Translations under genes and position numbers: made by a program
In this document: one piece after another, positions 18,049 to 26,881 of the stretch
Layout of the letters: each line of letters begins with the position of its first letter
How positions within the stretch are numbered: position 1 is the first letter of the stretch
The notes under the pieces: generated by a model
What the model was told of the DNA's origin: nothing
Seen by the model: only the letters and a program-made list of their open reading frames with translations
The model's database searches: none
NCBI GenBank assembly: GCA_963834015.1
Contig: CAWIAG010000004.1
Location: 2,105,144-2,169,143 of the forward strand
Direction: 5' to 3'
Length of the DNA stretch: 64,000 nucleotides
Source of the DNA: FEN-1297 sp963834015
GTDB taxonomy: Bacteria; Bacteroidota; Ignavibacteria; Ignavibacteriales; Ignavibacteriaceae

Positions 18049-20178
18049 ATGAAAAAATATTTTATAATATTATTATTTATTCCATTTGTTATAAATGCTC
18101 AAAACCCTCAATGGATAAATTATACCAACTCAAAAAGTATTGCGGCGATAAAGGAAAGCGGAAACTTGACTTGGATTGGAACTTCGATTGGATTGATTAA
18201 ACTTGATAAAATAACAGGTAATTCAACAGTCTATAACAAATCAAACTCCGGTTTACCCGATAACAATATAAACACTATTACCATTGATGGCAGCGGGAAC
18301 TTGTGGATCGGAACTTTGTATGGTGGAATTGCAAAATTTAATGGTAGTAATTGGACTGTTTATAATGATACTACATCGTCTTTACCCAATAATGATGTTA
18401 GTTCAATAGCTATAGATGACAGTGCTAATTTGTGGATCGGCACTTTATATGGTGGGTTAGCAAAATTCAATGGCAGTACCTGGACTGTTTTTAATACTTC
18501 CAATTCAGGAATATCAGATAACTACGTATTCTCAATCGCTATCGATGATAGTAATAATAAGTGGATTGGTACAAGTGTGGGAATTTCAAAATTTAACGGT
18601 TCCAAATGGACAATTTTTGATACTTTGAATTCAGGTTTACCGGGTAACTTTGTATCATCAATAGTTATAGACGGCAGCTATAACAAATGGATTGGAACCG
18701 ATAGCGGTTTTGTGAAATTTGACGGTGCGATCTGGACAGTTTATAATGATTCTAATTCAAGTATTCCTTCTAATTTTATTAACAATGTAACAATCGATGA
18801 TAGCAGCAACAAATGGATTTCGACAACCAACGGACTTTTAGAATTTAACGGAAGTAAGTTTACAATATTTAATAGTTCAAATTCCGGTTTGCCTAGTAAT
18901 AATATCTTATCTATGTCAATTGACAACCGAAATAATAAATGGATTGGAACGGTGAAAGGTTTTGTTGAATTTAATGGCAGTGCGTGGACTTCTTATAATA
19001 TTACAAATTTTGATTTGCCCCATAACGATGTCAAATCAATAGCTATAGAAGGACAAAATAAGTGGATTGGAACAGGTTATGGCCTTGCAAAATTTGACGG
19101 TACTACGTGGACAATTTATAGGGATAATAACTCCGGATTACCTTTTAACGAAGTTACTTCAATAGCAATTGACGGCAGTAGTAATAAGTGGATCGGGACT
19201 TATAACGGGTTAGCAAAATTCGATGGTACTAATTGGACTGTCTATAATGATTCAACTTCAGGATTGCGAACTAACTATATTTCTACTATTGCAATTGACG
19301 GCAGCAACAATAAATGGATTGGGACGGACAGCGGTTTAGTAAAGTTCAACGGTTCTACTTGGACAGTTTATGATTCATTAAATACAGGCTATCCTATTAA
19401 CGATGTCCTTGCTTTTGTAATAGACCACAACGGTAATAAATGGATCGGATTTGGTTATGGACTTGCGGAACTTATTGATACTACTTGGGTTGTTTATTAT
19501 ACTTCAAATTCAAATATACCCGATTATACTGTTCAGGCATTAGCTGTTGATGGAAGAGGTACTATATGGCTGGGGACTGCTTTGGGCGGACTCGCAAAAT
19601 TTGACGGCACAACTTGGACTATTTTTAATAATTCAAATTCAAGTTTACCTAGTAATAACGTAACTTCATTGTATATTGATAGCTACAATAATGTTTGGAT
19701 TGGAACGGGCTACGGCCTTGCTGAATGTGATACTACCGGTACTGTCTGGACAATATATAATACTTCAAACTCGGGTTTACTTGATAATTATATCTCCTCA
19801 GTTACTTCAGATGGTAGCGGTAATAATTGGATCGGTACAATTCAGGGTGGACTTGCAGCATATAATTCATCGGGCGTTAATCTTAATATATTGAAACCTA
19901 AAATGATCAAATCAGCTAATTTTGTCCTTGCACAGAATTATCCAAACCCTTTTAACCCATCCACTATTATTACTTATTCAATACCCAAAGCCGGAATTGT
20001 TACATTAAAAGTTTATGATATTCTCGGCCGGGAAGTTAGAACATTGGTTAATGAACAAAAAGCTGCTGGAAGTTATTCAGTACAATTTAATGCTGGTAAT
20101 TTATCAAGTGGAATATATTTTTACCGTATGCAGTCCGGCAATTATGCACAAACTAAAAAACTTATTTTACTCAAATAG
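18049..20178 (+). CDS. Secreted 14-repeat beta-propeller protein with T9SS sorting domain
   Basis: The 709-aa product has a signal peptide (residues 1-18, ending INAQ), 14 repeats of about 40-45 aa, and a T9SS type A sorting domain. Each repeat carries the two-component-regulator-propeller (Reg_prop) pattern N-x-WIGT-x-x-G-(L/F)-x-(K/E)-F-(N/D)-G-(S/T)-x-W-T-(V/I)-(Y/F). Fourteen blades would build two seven-bladed propellers. The tail (about 630-709) has NYPNPFNPSTIITYSIP, VYDILGREV, GIYFYRM and KKLILLK, so the protein should be exported by the T9SS and attached or released at the surface. Unlike HTCS sensors there is no membrane segment, kinase or DNA-binding domain, so it is a soluble or surface-bound version. 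Confidence 0.85.
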   Translation: MKKYFIILLFIPFVINAQNPQWINYTNSKSIAAIKESGNLTWIGTSIGLIKLDKITGNSTVYNKSNSGLPDNNINTITIDGSGNLWIGTLYGGIAKFNGSNWTVYNDTTSSLPNNDVSSIAIDDSANLWIGTLYGGLAKFNGSTWTVFNTSNSGISDNYVFSIAIDDSNNKWIGTSVGISKFNGSKWTIFDTLNSGLPGNFVSSIVIDGSYNKWIGTDSGFVKFDGAIWTVYNDSNSSIPSNFINNVTIDDSSNKWISTTNGLLEFNGSKFTIFNSSNSGLPSNNILSMSIDNRNNKWIGTVKGFVEFNGSAWTSYNITNFDLPHNDVKSIAIEGQNKWIGTGYGLAKFDGTTWTIYRDNNSGLPFNEVTSIAIDGSSNKWIGTYNGLAKFDGTNWTVYNDSTSGLRTNYISTIAIDGSNNKWIGTDSGLVKFNGSTWTVYDSLNTGYPINDVLAFVIDHNGNKWIGFGYGLAELIDTTWVVYYTSNSNIPDYTVQALAVDGRGTIWLGTALGGLAKFDGTTWTIFNNSNSSLPSNNVTSLYIDSYNNVWIGTGYGLAECDTTGTVWTIYNTSNSGLLDNYISSVTSDGSGNNWIGTIQGGLAAYNSSGVNLNILKPKMIKSANFVLAQNYPNPFNPSTIITYSIPKAGIVTLKVYDILGREVRTLVNEQKAAGSYSVQFNAGNLSSGIYFYRMQSGNYAQTKKLILLK

Positions 20179-20184
20179 TATCAA

Positions 20185-20198
20185 ATGACCACATGAGA
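20185..20198 (+). repeat. Left 14-bp inverted repeat of the DUF1670 unit
   Basis: ATGACCACATGAGA; the partner at 22003-22016 reads TCTCCTGTGGTCAT on the plus strand, one mismatch after reversal. Confidence 0.5.
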
Positions 20199-20258
20199 GA
20201 CTAAGTAGTTAAAATTAAATAAGTTAAATAAGAACAAAGTAACAGAAACACTGAATAA

Positions 20259-20285
20259 AGGGAAACGAAAACAAGTCGTTTCCCT
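20259..20285. terminator. Bidirectional hairpin terminator
   Basis: A perfect 10-bp stem, AGGGAAACGA with TCGTTTCCCT, encloses a 7-nt loop. It lies between two convergent genes, 81 nt after the propeller gene and 29 nt after the second DUF1670 gene. No strong T run follows on the plus strand. It is inside the candidate mobile unit. Confidence 0.65.
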
Positions 20286-20313
20286 AAAATTAAGAAAAAT
20301 TAGAAATAAAACA

Positions 20314-21132
20314 TTAGGTTTTACCATCGTTCTTTGACAAACTGTTTTTCAATTTAGATGGCAAAAGGTCAATATACTGTTGGACAACTCGCTTAGATAA
20401 TCTTGATAACATAGAGATTTTATCCGGGTCTTTAATATCGTGATACCATAGAATCTCCACTCTGTGGTAGTCTTTGATGTAACGGTCGACGGCTTCTTTA
20501 GAGTGATTGGTTTTAAGCGCAATATCAGGAGTAAGAAAGCCTTGCAGATACAGAGTAATAATTTCTCTTTTATGAGTGATAGCTCCAGAGAGATCATGAA
20601 TGTTACCCCTTGTTGGGAGTAAATGGCCATCGGTTTGAATTTCCTGCACATACTGACTAACGACAGCATCACAAACACCGAGAAGTGCAGCAAGGTCAAG
20701 CTGAGTAAGTAAAGCGCCCTGGTCAAAAGCTTGATCACCCCATCGCTTAAGCCTGTTTTTACGAAGGGATTTAGAATCGAAACCGTGAGCAATGTGGGAG
20801 ATATCTTCATCGTTAATGAAGGAAAGCACCACTGGCTTAAGCCTTGTAGCGGCAATAGATTTACTTCTCTGCGGGAACTCATCAACCGGTACGGCCATCC
20901 AGACAAGCTGTCCGTAATTAATATGGTGAAGGTCGTCATCCAGGGTTGAGACAAGGAAGTAATGGTCAACAAGCTGAAGGATATCGTTGATAATGGCTTT
21001 AGCAGTAATCTCACCTCTGTCATATCCGTAGTTATTAAGAAAGCGGTGCAGCAAAAGCTGCTCAAGAGATTTATCGCTAAGACGCCTGAATTTTTTGAGT
21101 TGAATTTGTTGTTTAGTTAAAGCTTTACTCAT
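20314..21132 (-). CDS. DUF1670 protein, second of tandem pair
   Basis: I take the start at 21132 (MSKAL), which has AGGAGG 8 nt upstream; the frame itself is open farther, to 21294, inside the previous gene. The 272-aa product matches its neighbour over most of its length: RWGDQAFDQGALLTQLDLAALLGV, then VSQYV-x-E-I-Q, TRG-x-IHDLSGAITHKREII, LKTNHSKEAVDRYIKDYHRVEIL. These are two predicted helix-turn-helix regions and a conserved T-R-G-x-x-x-D core that I recall from DUF1670 proteins of archaea and bacteria. Function of the family is not established; similarity to transposase-type DNA-binding regions is inference. Codon use and GC content differ from the host genes around it. Confidence 0.7.
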   Translation of the reverse strand: MSKALTKQQIQLKKFRRLSDKSLEQLLLHRFLNNYGYDRGEITAKAIINDILQLVDHYFLVSTLDDDLHHINYGQLVWMAVPVDEFPQRSKSIAATRLKPVVLSFINDEDISHIAHGFDSKSLRKNRLKRWGDQAFDQGALLTQLDLAALLGVCDAVVSQYVQEIQTDGHLLPTRGNIHDLSGAITHKREIITLYLQGFLTPDIALKTNHSKEAVDRYIKDYHRVEILWYHDIKDPDKISMLSRLSKRVVQQYIDLLPSKLKNSLSKNDGKT

Positions 21133-21970
21133 TGTCATTGCCTCCTGAGCGGGAAGGAATGCCGGATTTTTTTTTAGAGTCAGCGTCAGCCGGTTCTGGA
21201 GAAAAGATATCCAAAAGACGTTTATTATCAAGCTTATAGTAGATGTCATAAAGTTGGATATACTCTCTGACGAGGCGATCGGACTTTTGAGCAATAAGCC
21301 TGATTTGCTGCGGTGAGAATTTTTGATTATGAAGAGTAGCTACCTGGATAAAATCAGCCAGGTATCTTTTAACGGAAGTCTCAGAGTGATTGGTTTTGAG
21401 TTCAATATCAGTAAAAGAATAGCCTTTGAAGTACAGGTCAAGAATGATAGACTTATGAGAAAGACCCGGTCCCATATCAAGCTTGGTACCTCTTGTCATA
21501 ATGAACTTACCGTCTTTGCGAAGGAAGAAGATATCTCTTTTAACGGTAGCAGGCGAGGTGGTCAGCAGCAAAGCCAGATCTTCATAAGTAAGCAGAGCGC
21601 CCTGGTCATAGGCTTGTCTTGTAAGGCGTTCAATACGGAGTCTTCTCATGCCTGCAAGGCCAAAGTTAGCGAGTACATCAAAGTCAGAGTTAATGTCCAT
21701 AAGCTTCAGGCGGCAGGTAACCTTGCGGGTAAGCCTAATGTGTTTACCAGCCGGTTCAGTTGAACAAACAGCTTCATAAGAAACTTCACCACTGGAAAGA
21801 GTTATATTGGAATGTTCCTGGAAGTATATAGAAACTTGCTTATAAAAAGCTTCGGCGATAATAGGAGTAAGGTTAAAATCCTGAGCAAGCTTTTGAATAA
21901 TAGCATTTTTAGCGTTCTTGGACTCAAGACGTTTAAGTCCGTAATAATCGGAATTTTGAATTTTATCCAT
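21125..21970 (-). CDS. DUF1670 protein, first of tandem pair
   Basis: The 281-aa product begins MDKIQNSDYYGLKRLES and carries the same core as the downstream paralogue: RLTRQAYDQGALLTYEDLALLL, PATVKRDIFFLRKDGKF, TRGTKLDMGPGLSHKSIIL, LKTNHSETSVKRYLADFIQV. The likely helix-turn-helix segments are near residues 135-165 and 205-230. An AGGAG-like site lies 8-12 nt before the ATG. Its end overlaps the start of the next gene by 8 nt, so the two are coupled and probably act together as a heteromer. The C-terminus is lysine/serine-rich and ends in a low-complexity tail. Name from remembered DUF1670 motifs; role unknown. Confidence 0.7.
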   Translation of the reverse strand: MDKIQNSDYYGLKRLESKNAKNAIIQKLAQDFNLTPIIAEAFYKQVSIYFQEHSNITLSSGEVSYEAVCSTEPAGKHIRLTRKVTCRLKLMDINSDFDVLANFGLAGMRRLRIERLTRQAYDQGALLTYEDLALLLTTSPATVKRDIFFLRKDGKFIMTRGTKLDMGPGLSHKSIILDLYFKGYSFTDIELKTNHSETSVKRYLADFIQVATLHNQKFSPQQIRLIAQKSDRLVREYIQLYDIYYKLDNKRLLDIFSPEPADADSKKKSGIPSRSGGNDNE

Positions 21971-22002
21971 CGGAGATCCTCCAATTTGTACTGGAAAATT
22001 AA

Positions 22003-22016
22003 TCTCCTGTGGTCAT
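22003..22016 (-). repeat. Right 14-bp inverted repeat of the DUF1670 unit
   Basis: Reverse complement reads ATGACCACAGGAGA, matching the left copy at 13 of 14 positions. It is 32 nt upstream of the first DUF1670 start codon. Confidence 0.5.
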
Positions 22017-22121
22017 ATGACCTAAACTTTAAATAAATCGACTGCCGGATTTACCCGGCATTTTATTTTAAATAAGTAAAATTATTTTTGCCTTTATACT
22101 TTTGAGTTATTTTAAGTATAA

Positions 22122-23243
22122 TCAGTAAGGCGGAAAGGCAAGGATAATTTCCATTCCGGTTTCGCTATTGTATTCTATTACTTCAGCTTTAAAAGGGATT
22201 AAAAATTTATCACCTGCTTGAACATTCTGTATAACTTTACCGGATTTAATCGAGCCGTTGCCTTTTGTTACGACTCCAACATAAAATGAATCCGCTTTTT
22301 TTTCAAATCGGGTCTGGACCTCAATTTTATGAACCGAAAAACAATCCGTATAATTATTATCGATTAAAGTAATCTCGGATCCACCCTCCTGATTATCATA
22401 AACCTTGGATATGCAAAAATATTTATTTTTGATTTCTTCTGTCGGTATCGTTCTAAAATCAATCATGTCAATCGCAAAGTCTATATCACGCCCCATAAAG
22501 CGTGCCTGTTCCGGGATAACGTACCCCGCCAATTCAAATTCAAGCCTTACAACAAAATCGGTTGGTTCCATAATTTCAATCATTAAAACACCTTCACCTA
22601 TGGCATGAGGCAAACCTCCTGGCACCATAAAAACATCACCTGCTTTTACGGGAATTTTTTCAAAACATGAAAGTAATTTGGGAATATTCTGATTTTCGAT
22701 TGCATCCTTAAATTGCTCATTACCTATGAAATGTTGGAATCCGAAAAAAATATATGGTTCCTTTATTTCCTTCCTGGTACTGAGAATTATATAAGCTTCA
22801 GTTTTGCCGGCGTTGCTATTAAGATATTTTTGGGCGAATGATTTTGTGGGATGAGCTTGTATTTGAAGACGTATAGCCGAATCAAGAAATTTTATTAAAA
22901 ACTGGGTATTCGGTCCGTATTTATTAAAATGTACTTCACCCAAAATTTCAGTTGGGAAAGTATCCATTATTTTTTTCAGTGGCACAGTAGCACCATTGTA
23001 ACTTATCTTAGATATGCCTTCATCTTTAATTTCTTCTCTGCCTTTATTAATTGCAAGTGTAGTTGAAGCAATCCAGTCTTCGGGGAAGTGTGAATCGGCG
23101 GGCTTACTTTTGCCCTCGAGTTGGTCAAGACATTTGCCGCCAAGGTATGTTCGCCACACTCTGTTCGGAGGAAAAATTATGATATCCGGAGCTTTCATTA
23201 ATTTAATTCTCACAGTGCTATTATCTGACAAATGATTATTCAA
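22122..23243 (-). CDS. manA: Mannose-6-phosphate isomerase, class I-like
   Basis: The 373-aa product is a cupin-type sugar-phosphate isomerase. Zinc ligands of class I phosphomannose isomerases are recognisable: Q and H in LQIQAHPTKSF, E in GKTEAYIIL, and H in GDVFMVPGGLPHAIGEGVLMIEIMEPTDFV. It would interconvert fructose-6-P and mannose-6-P, supplying GDP-mannose or GDP-fucose for glycans, or act in mannose catabolism. The sequence is of the shorter Firmicutes/Bacteroidetes type; an aldose other than mannose is possible. The start codon may be one of several near the N-terminus; a later ATG (MKAPDIIIFPPNRVW) at codon 16 is also plausible. Confidence 0.82.
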   Translation of the reverse strand: MNNHLSDNSTVRIKLMKAPDIIIFPPNRVWRTYLGGKCLDQLEGKSKPADSHFPEDWIASTTLAINKGREEIKDEGISKISYNGATVPLKKIMDTFPTEILGEVHFNKYGPNTQFLIKFLDSAIRLQIQAHPTKSFAQKYLNSNAGKTEAYIILSTRKEIKEPYIFFGFQHFIGNEQFKDAIENQNIPKLLSCFEKIPVKAGDVFMVPGGLPHAIGEGVLMIEIMEPTDFVVRLEFELAGYVIPEQARFMGRDIDFAIDMIDFRTIPTEEIKNKYFCISKVYDNQEGGSEITLIDNNYTDCFSVHKIEVQTRFEKKADSFYVGVVTKGNGSIKSGKVIQNVQAGDKFLIPFKAEVIEYNSETGMEIILAFPPY

Positions 23244-23335
23244 AATTACATGAATCTCATCATAATTAGAAAATTTATTATAGCAAATTGAAAATATTAG
23301 ATATGAAAAATTAAATTTACTTTATCATGCAGGGA

Positions 23336-23413
23336 TTATTCCCGGCTAATTTCTTCTAAAACTTTAGCAAAGCTAAACATTTCCGGTGCCGGTACTTTTC
23401 TCCCATTAAACAT
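23336..23413 (-). CDS. 25-codon ORF overlapping the end of a glycosyltransferase
   Basis: The ATG at 23413 lies inside the last codons of the upstream gene (shared string ATGTTTAA, different frame). The predicted peptide is FNGRKVPAPEMFSFAKVLEE-like, with a protein-like composition. It may be a tiny coupled gene, the true C-terminus displaced by a frameshift, or chance. No family recognised. Confidence 0.25.
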   Translation of the reverse strand: MFNGRKVPAPEMFSFAKVLEEISRE

Positions 23414-24272
23414 TTTCTTTCAATGCGATCTTTTGATAAGTTTCTAATAACTGAGGAATAGATTCTAAAAAATTTCTTTGTATGTAGAAGGAGAAATGAG
23501 TAAATAATGAGTTGCCGCAGATGGTTGAATATTTCACAACTTGACGTGGATAATCTTCTGTTAACCATTGCTCTTCATCCTCTCCCACATTTCCACCGAA
23601 TTTTGCAAATTCTTTTCCAAACCAGCATATAACATTTATGGAAAATCTTTCAAAACTATTGAAATTGTCAATGAGAGTATACCTGTTTAGTTCATTTTCT
23701 TTATACAGTTCAATAAATTTTGAGTGTGTATATAGTGCAAATTTTGGGTTTAACCAGCCTACGGTATCCATACAGTTTATACCGCATATTCCATATTCAT
23801 TAGATAAAATACCAAATCTTTGATGCAGAAAATTGCATATAGCATTATTTACTATATTCCCGTATATCAAAAAAGGATCCGGATATTCTATCCTGCATTT
23901 TAACAAGTTCGCAATTGCATTTTTTTCAACAAAAACAATATCGTCATCAAGCCTGATGTAAATCGTTTTCTCATCTACACAGTGTCTAAAAAACAGATGA
24001 ATCTTTTCAACATGATATCCTTTGTATATTTGTTTAGAATCATAAACTTTATCTGTTTGAATCCTTACTACGGAGATAAAGCCGGGAAATTGTCTTTCCA
24101 AAGAATCTATATATTCTATATCAGGTTGAATTTCTGTATTTAACCATAATTCCCAGCTATCTATGATATTTTTGTTTGAAATAACATAGCGAAGTAGAAT
24201 TTCCAAATATTTTTTCCGGCCTGCCGGTGTAACACAAACTATTCGGTAATTTCTAAACAAAATTATCTCCAT
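23406..24272 (-). CDS. Putative GT-A glycosyltransferase (DDD motif)
   Basis: The 288-aa product begins with a strand reading YRIVCVTPAGRKKYLEIL and has an RLDDDIVFVE motif near residue 117, the DXD/DDD metal-nucleotide-sugar site of GT-A glycosyltransferases. A later GEDEEQWLTED segment could supply the catalytic acid. It resembles uncharacterised glycosyltransferases near polysaccharide genes rather than any named family. It precedes manA on the same strand, about 160 nt apart, so both may serve mannose-containing glycan synthesis. Substrate unknown. Confidence 0.65.
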   Translation of the reverse strand: MEIILFRNYRIVCVTPAGRKKYLEILLRYVISNKNIIDSWELWLNTEIQPDIEYIDSLERQFPGFISVVRIQTDKVYDSKQIYKGYHVEKIHLFFRHCVDEKTIYIRLDDDIVFVEKNAIANLLKCRIEYPDPFLIYGNIVNNAICNFLHQRFGILSNEYGICGINCMDTVGWLNPKFALYTHSKFIELYKENELNRYTLIDNFNSFERFSINVICWFGKEFAKFGGNVGEDEEQWLTEDYPRQVVKYSTICGNSLFTHFSFYIQRNFLESIPQLLETYQKIALKENV

Positions 24273-24901
24273 TACTCTTTTTAATATTTTACTGGTTTAA
24301 AATAATAAAATATAAATAAATATTTGAACACTAAAATCTATTGAATATAGATAGTTGTACCTATTAATGTATTTATAAAAAGTTCATCTGCAAGACGATT
24401 TTAATATTCTGACTTTTATTCCGTATTATTTTCCTGGCAAAGGATACTATGTGAATAACAAAGCATTTATATCTTAAAATTCGCGAAGTTATTTTATGAA
24501 AAATAAAAATTAGCTCTGGGGGATTAATAACAAAAGTGTACATTAATAAAAAAATGCATTTTAATAATACCAGTCAATATTAATAACAATGTGTACTGTA
24601 AATCTTGAATAATTATTCATATTAATTAATATTTATTATTATCTCGATTCCCGAAGTAAATTAATGGTTAACTTAAGATCACTGGAATCGGGGATAATTT
24701 TAACTATTTTCATTTTTACCGGCAGTCTTAATTCTTCAAAACGTAAAATTCTGAGGTTACTTTCAGAATGTAATAAATAATTATGTAAAATTGTTGCATT
24801 TGCTTCTGTAAATCATTTCATTTAATAACTATAACTGAAATAATTTTAATAATTTGGCTTTATATTTATCGAATTTTATCAAATAATACAGGAAATAAGA
24901 A
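24273..24901. other. Intergenic region before ilvD, possible gene remnant
   Basis: The 629 nt contain no complete gene. On the minus strand, 24639-24812 is open for 57 codons and reads as protein-like sequence (NLRILRFEELRLPVKMKIVK...LTINLLRESR), with a single internal ATG at 24713. It could be a decayed C-terminus. Otherwise the region is AT-rich with no recognised T-box, riboswitch or promoter; ilvD has AGGAAA before its start. Confidence 0.3.
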
Positions 24902-26584
24902 ATGCGGTCAGATCTTATTAAAAAAGGGTTCGACAAAGCTCCCCATAGAAGTTTATTAAAAGCTACCGGAATTATAAAAAGTGATGAAGATTTCAATAAA
25001 CCTTTTATAGGTGTATGTAATTCATATATCGATTTAATTCCTGGTCACGTGCATCTTCAGGAATTTGGCAGGATTGTAAAAGAAGAAATACGCAAAGCCG
25101 GCGGAGTTCCATTTGAATTTAATACAATTGGTGTGGATGATGGTATAGCAATGGGGCATATTGGTATGCGTTATTCGCTTGCAAGCAGGGAATTGATTGC
25201 AGACAGCCTTGAAACCATAGTAGAGGCACACCGTTTGGATGGATTAGTTTGTATCCCTAATTGCGATAAAATTGTCCCAGGCATGCTGATGGGCGCCGTA
25301 CGTGTTAATATTCCAACAATATTTATCTCAGGCGGACCGATGAAGGCTGGAGTAATGCCTTCAGGTGAAAAGGTTGATTTGATTTCTGTATTTGAGGGTG
25401 TTGGTAAATTTGCTACAGGACAGATAGACGAAAATAAACTAATGGATCTAGAAAATTTTAGTTGCCCTACATGCGGTTCATGTTCGGGAATGTTTACGGC
25501 AAACTCAATGAACTGCCTTATGGAAGCATTGGGAATGGCTCTACCGGGTAACGGGACGATTCTTGCAATTGATCCTAAACGACATGAGCTAGCACGGGAA
25601 GCTGCAAGAAATATTATTAAACTGGTTAAATTAGATTTAAAACCTTTAGATATAATCACAAAAAATACAATCATGAATGCATTGGTATTAGATATGGCAA
25701 TGGGTGGAAGCACAAATACTGTTCTTCATTCTCTAGCTATAGCAACCGAAGCGGGTATAAAAATAAATCTTGATGATTTGAACTCACTTTCAAAAAGGAC
25801 TCCCTACATCTGCAAAGTTTCACCGGCTACAAATAAAGTCCATATTGAGGATGTTGACAGGGCAGGGGGTATTTCGGCAATATTAAATGAGATATCTAAA
25901 ATTAAGGGTTTGCTTGATTTAACAAGACCTACCGTATCCGGAAAATCCCTGGGTGAAAACATTAAAGCGGCTGAAATTAAAGACACTGGTGTCATTAAAA
26001 GCATAATTGAGCCATACAGCAAATCAGGAGGGCTTTCAGTACTTTTTGGTAACCTGGCTCCGAACGGTGCTATAGTTAAAAGCGGCGCCGTTGATGCAAA
26101 GATGCTTGTATTTAAAGGACCGGCCGTAGTATTTAACTCGCAGGATGAAACTACCGATGGTATTAGAAGCGGGAAAGTTAAAGCAGGTTGTGTTGTCGTG
26201 ATAAGATATGAAGGTCCAAAAGGCGGGCCGGGAATGCCCGAAATGCTGGCGCCGACAAGTGAAATTATGGGTATGGGTTTAGGTGATAAAGTTGCATTGA
26301 TCACTGACGGCAGATTCTCAGGTGGAACCCGGGGCGCATGTATAGGCCATGTTTCACCGGAAGCTGCCGAAAAAGGTCCAATTGCAGTTGTTCAGAATGG
26401 AGATATTATCTCAATTGATATACCAAATAATAAAATCAATGTTGAATTGCCGGAAAAAGAAATTGAATCAAGACTTAGTGCCCTGCCGGCATTTAAACCA
26501 AAAATTTCCAAAGGTTATTTAGCGCGCTATTCAAGAATGGTAACTTCTGCAAATACCGGTGCAGTATTAAGTATTCCTGAATGA
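24902..26584 (+). CDS. ilvD: Dihydroxy-acid dehydratase
   Basis: The 560-aa product catalyses the dehydration step of valine, isoleucine and leucine synthesis. Signatures are the iron-sulfur cysteines in IPNCDKIVPGM and FSCPTCGSCSGMFTANSMNCL, the C-terminal RYEGPKGGPGMPEML and ITDGRFSGGTRGACIGHVSPEA. Length and order fit the standard IlvD. The gene stands alone: no ilvBN, ilvC or leu genes adjoin it. A ribosome site AGGAAAT precedes the ATG. Confidence 0.96.
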   Translation: MRSDLIKKGFDKAPHRSLLKATGIIKSDEDFNKPFIGVCNSYIDLIPGHVHLQEFGRIVKEEIRKAGGVPFEFNTIGVDDGIAMGHIGMRYSLASRELIADSLETIVEAHRLDGLVCIPNCDKIVPGMLMGAVRVNIPTIFISGGPMKAGVMPSGEKVDLISVFEGVGKFATGQIDENKLMDLENFSCPTCGSCSGMFTANSMNCLMEALGMALPGNGTILAIDPKRHELAREAARNIIKLVKLDLKPLDIITKNTIMNALVLDMAMGGSTNTVLHSLAIATEAGIKINLDDLNSLSKRTPYICKVSPATNKVHIEDVDRAGGISAILNEISKIKGLLDLTRPTVSGKSLGENIKAAEIKDTGVIKSIIEPYSKSGGLSVLFGNLAPNGAIVKSGAVDAKMLVFKGPAVVFNSQDETTDGIRSGKVKAGCVVVIRYEGPKGGPGMPEMLAPTSEIMGMGLGDKVALITDGRFSGGTRGACIGHVSPEAAEKGPIAVVQNGDIISIDIPNNKINVELPEKEIESRLSALPAFKPKISKGYLARYSRMVTSANTGAVLSIPE

Positions 26585-26701
26585 TAATATCAGGGACATT
26601 TTAATTAATCTTGCCGGCATTATATATAAGAAAAAGAATATTGCATTTTGAATATGATAATTAATTTAGTACAATTAGTGCAGGATAAGGGAATTATTAA
26701 T

Positions 26702-26719
26702 CCGGCAGAATCCTGCCGG
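26702..26719. terminator. Hairpin after ilvD
   Basis: A perfect 7-bp stem CCGGCAG/CTGCCGG with a 4-nt loop lies 118 nt after the ilvD stop. No T run follows closely, so it is a weak or factor-assisted terminator, or an isolated palindrome. Confidence 0.4.
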
Positions 26720-26881
26720 CTATTATGAAGTAAATTTTATAAAAAATTATGAAAAAACTTTTAATATCGGATTCGATTAGGGTAATGTGGATCAGTGCAA
26801 CTGCCATTGTCGAAGTTCCGAATTATACGAGAATAGAGGGATTATTCAATTAATAATTACCGGAATCTGAAAATACTAATT

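Larger units (their letters stand above)
20185..22016 (-). mobile_element. Candidate transposon-like unit with two DUF1670 genes
   Basis: A two-gene operon is bounded by an imperfect 14-bp inverted repeat: ATGACCACATGAGA at 20185-20198 and its near complement at 22003-22016 (13 of 14 match). Inside are two paralogous helix-turn-helix proteins and a terminator hairpin, nothing else. The interior is visibly more GC-rich than the AT-rich flanks. I see no clear target-site duplication; a 12-bp palindrome GGTCATATGACC at 22011-22022 overlaps the right end and could instead be an operator. The unit has no recognised DDE or serine/tyrosine recombinase motif, so calling it mobile is inference. Confidence 0.4.

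Noticed and set aside
20314..21294. Extended start of the second DUF1670 protein at 21294
   Set aside because: The extra 54 residues overlap the preceding gene; AGGAGG placed 8 nt before the ATG at 21132 decides the start.
21323..21763. 146-codon plus-strand ORF in the DUF1670 region
   Set aside because: It is antisense to the first DUF1670 gene, which has strong paralogue support.
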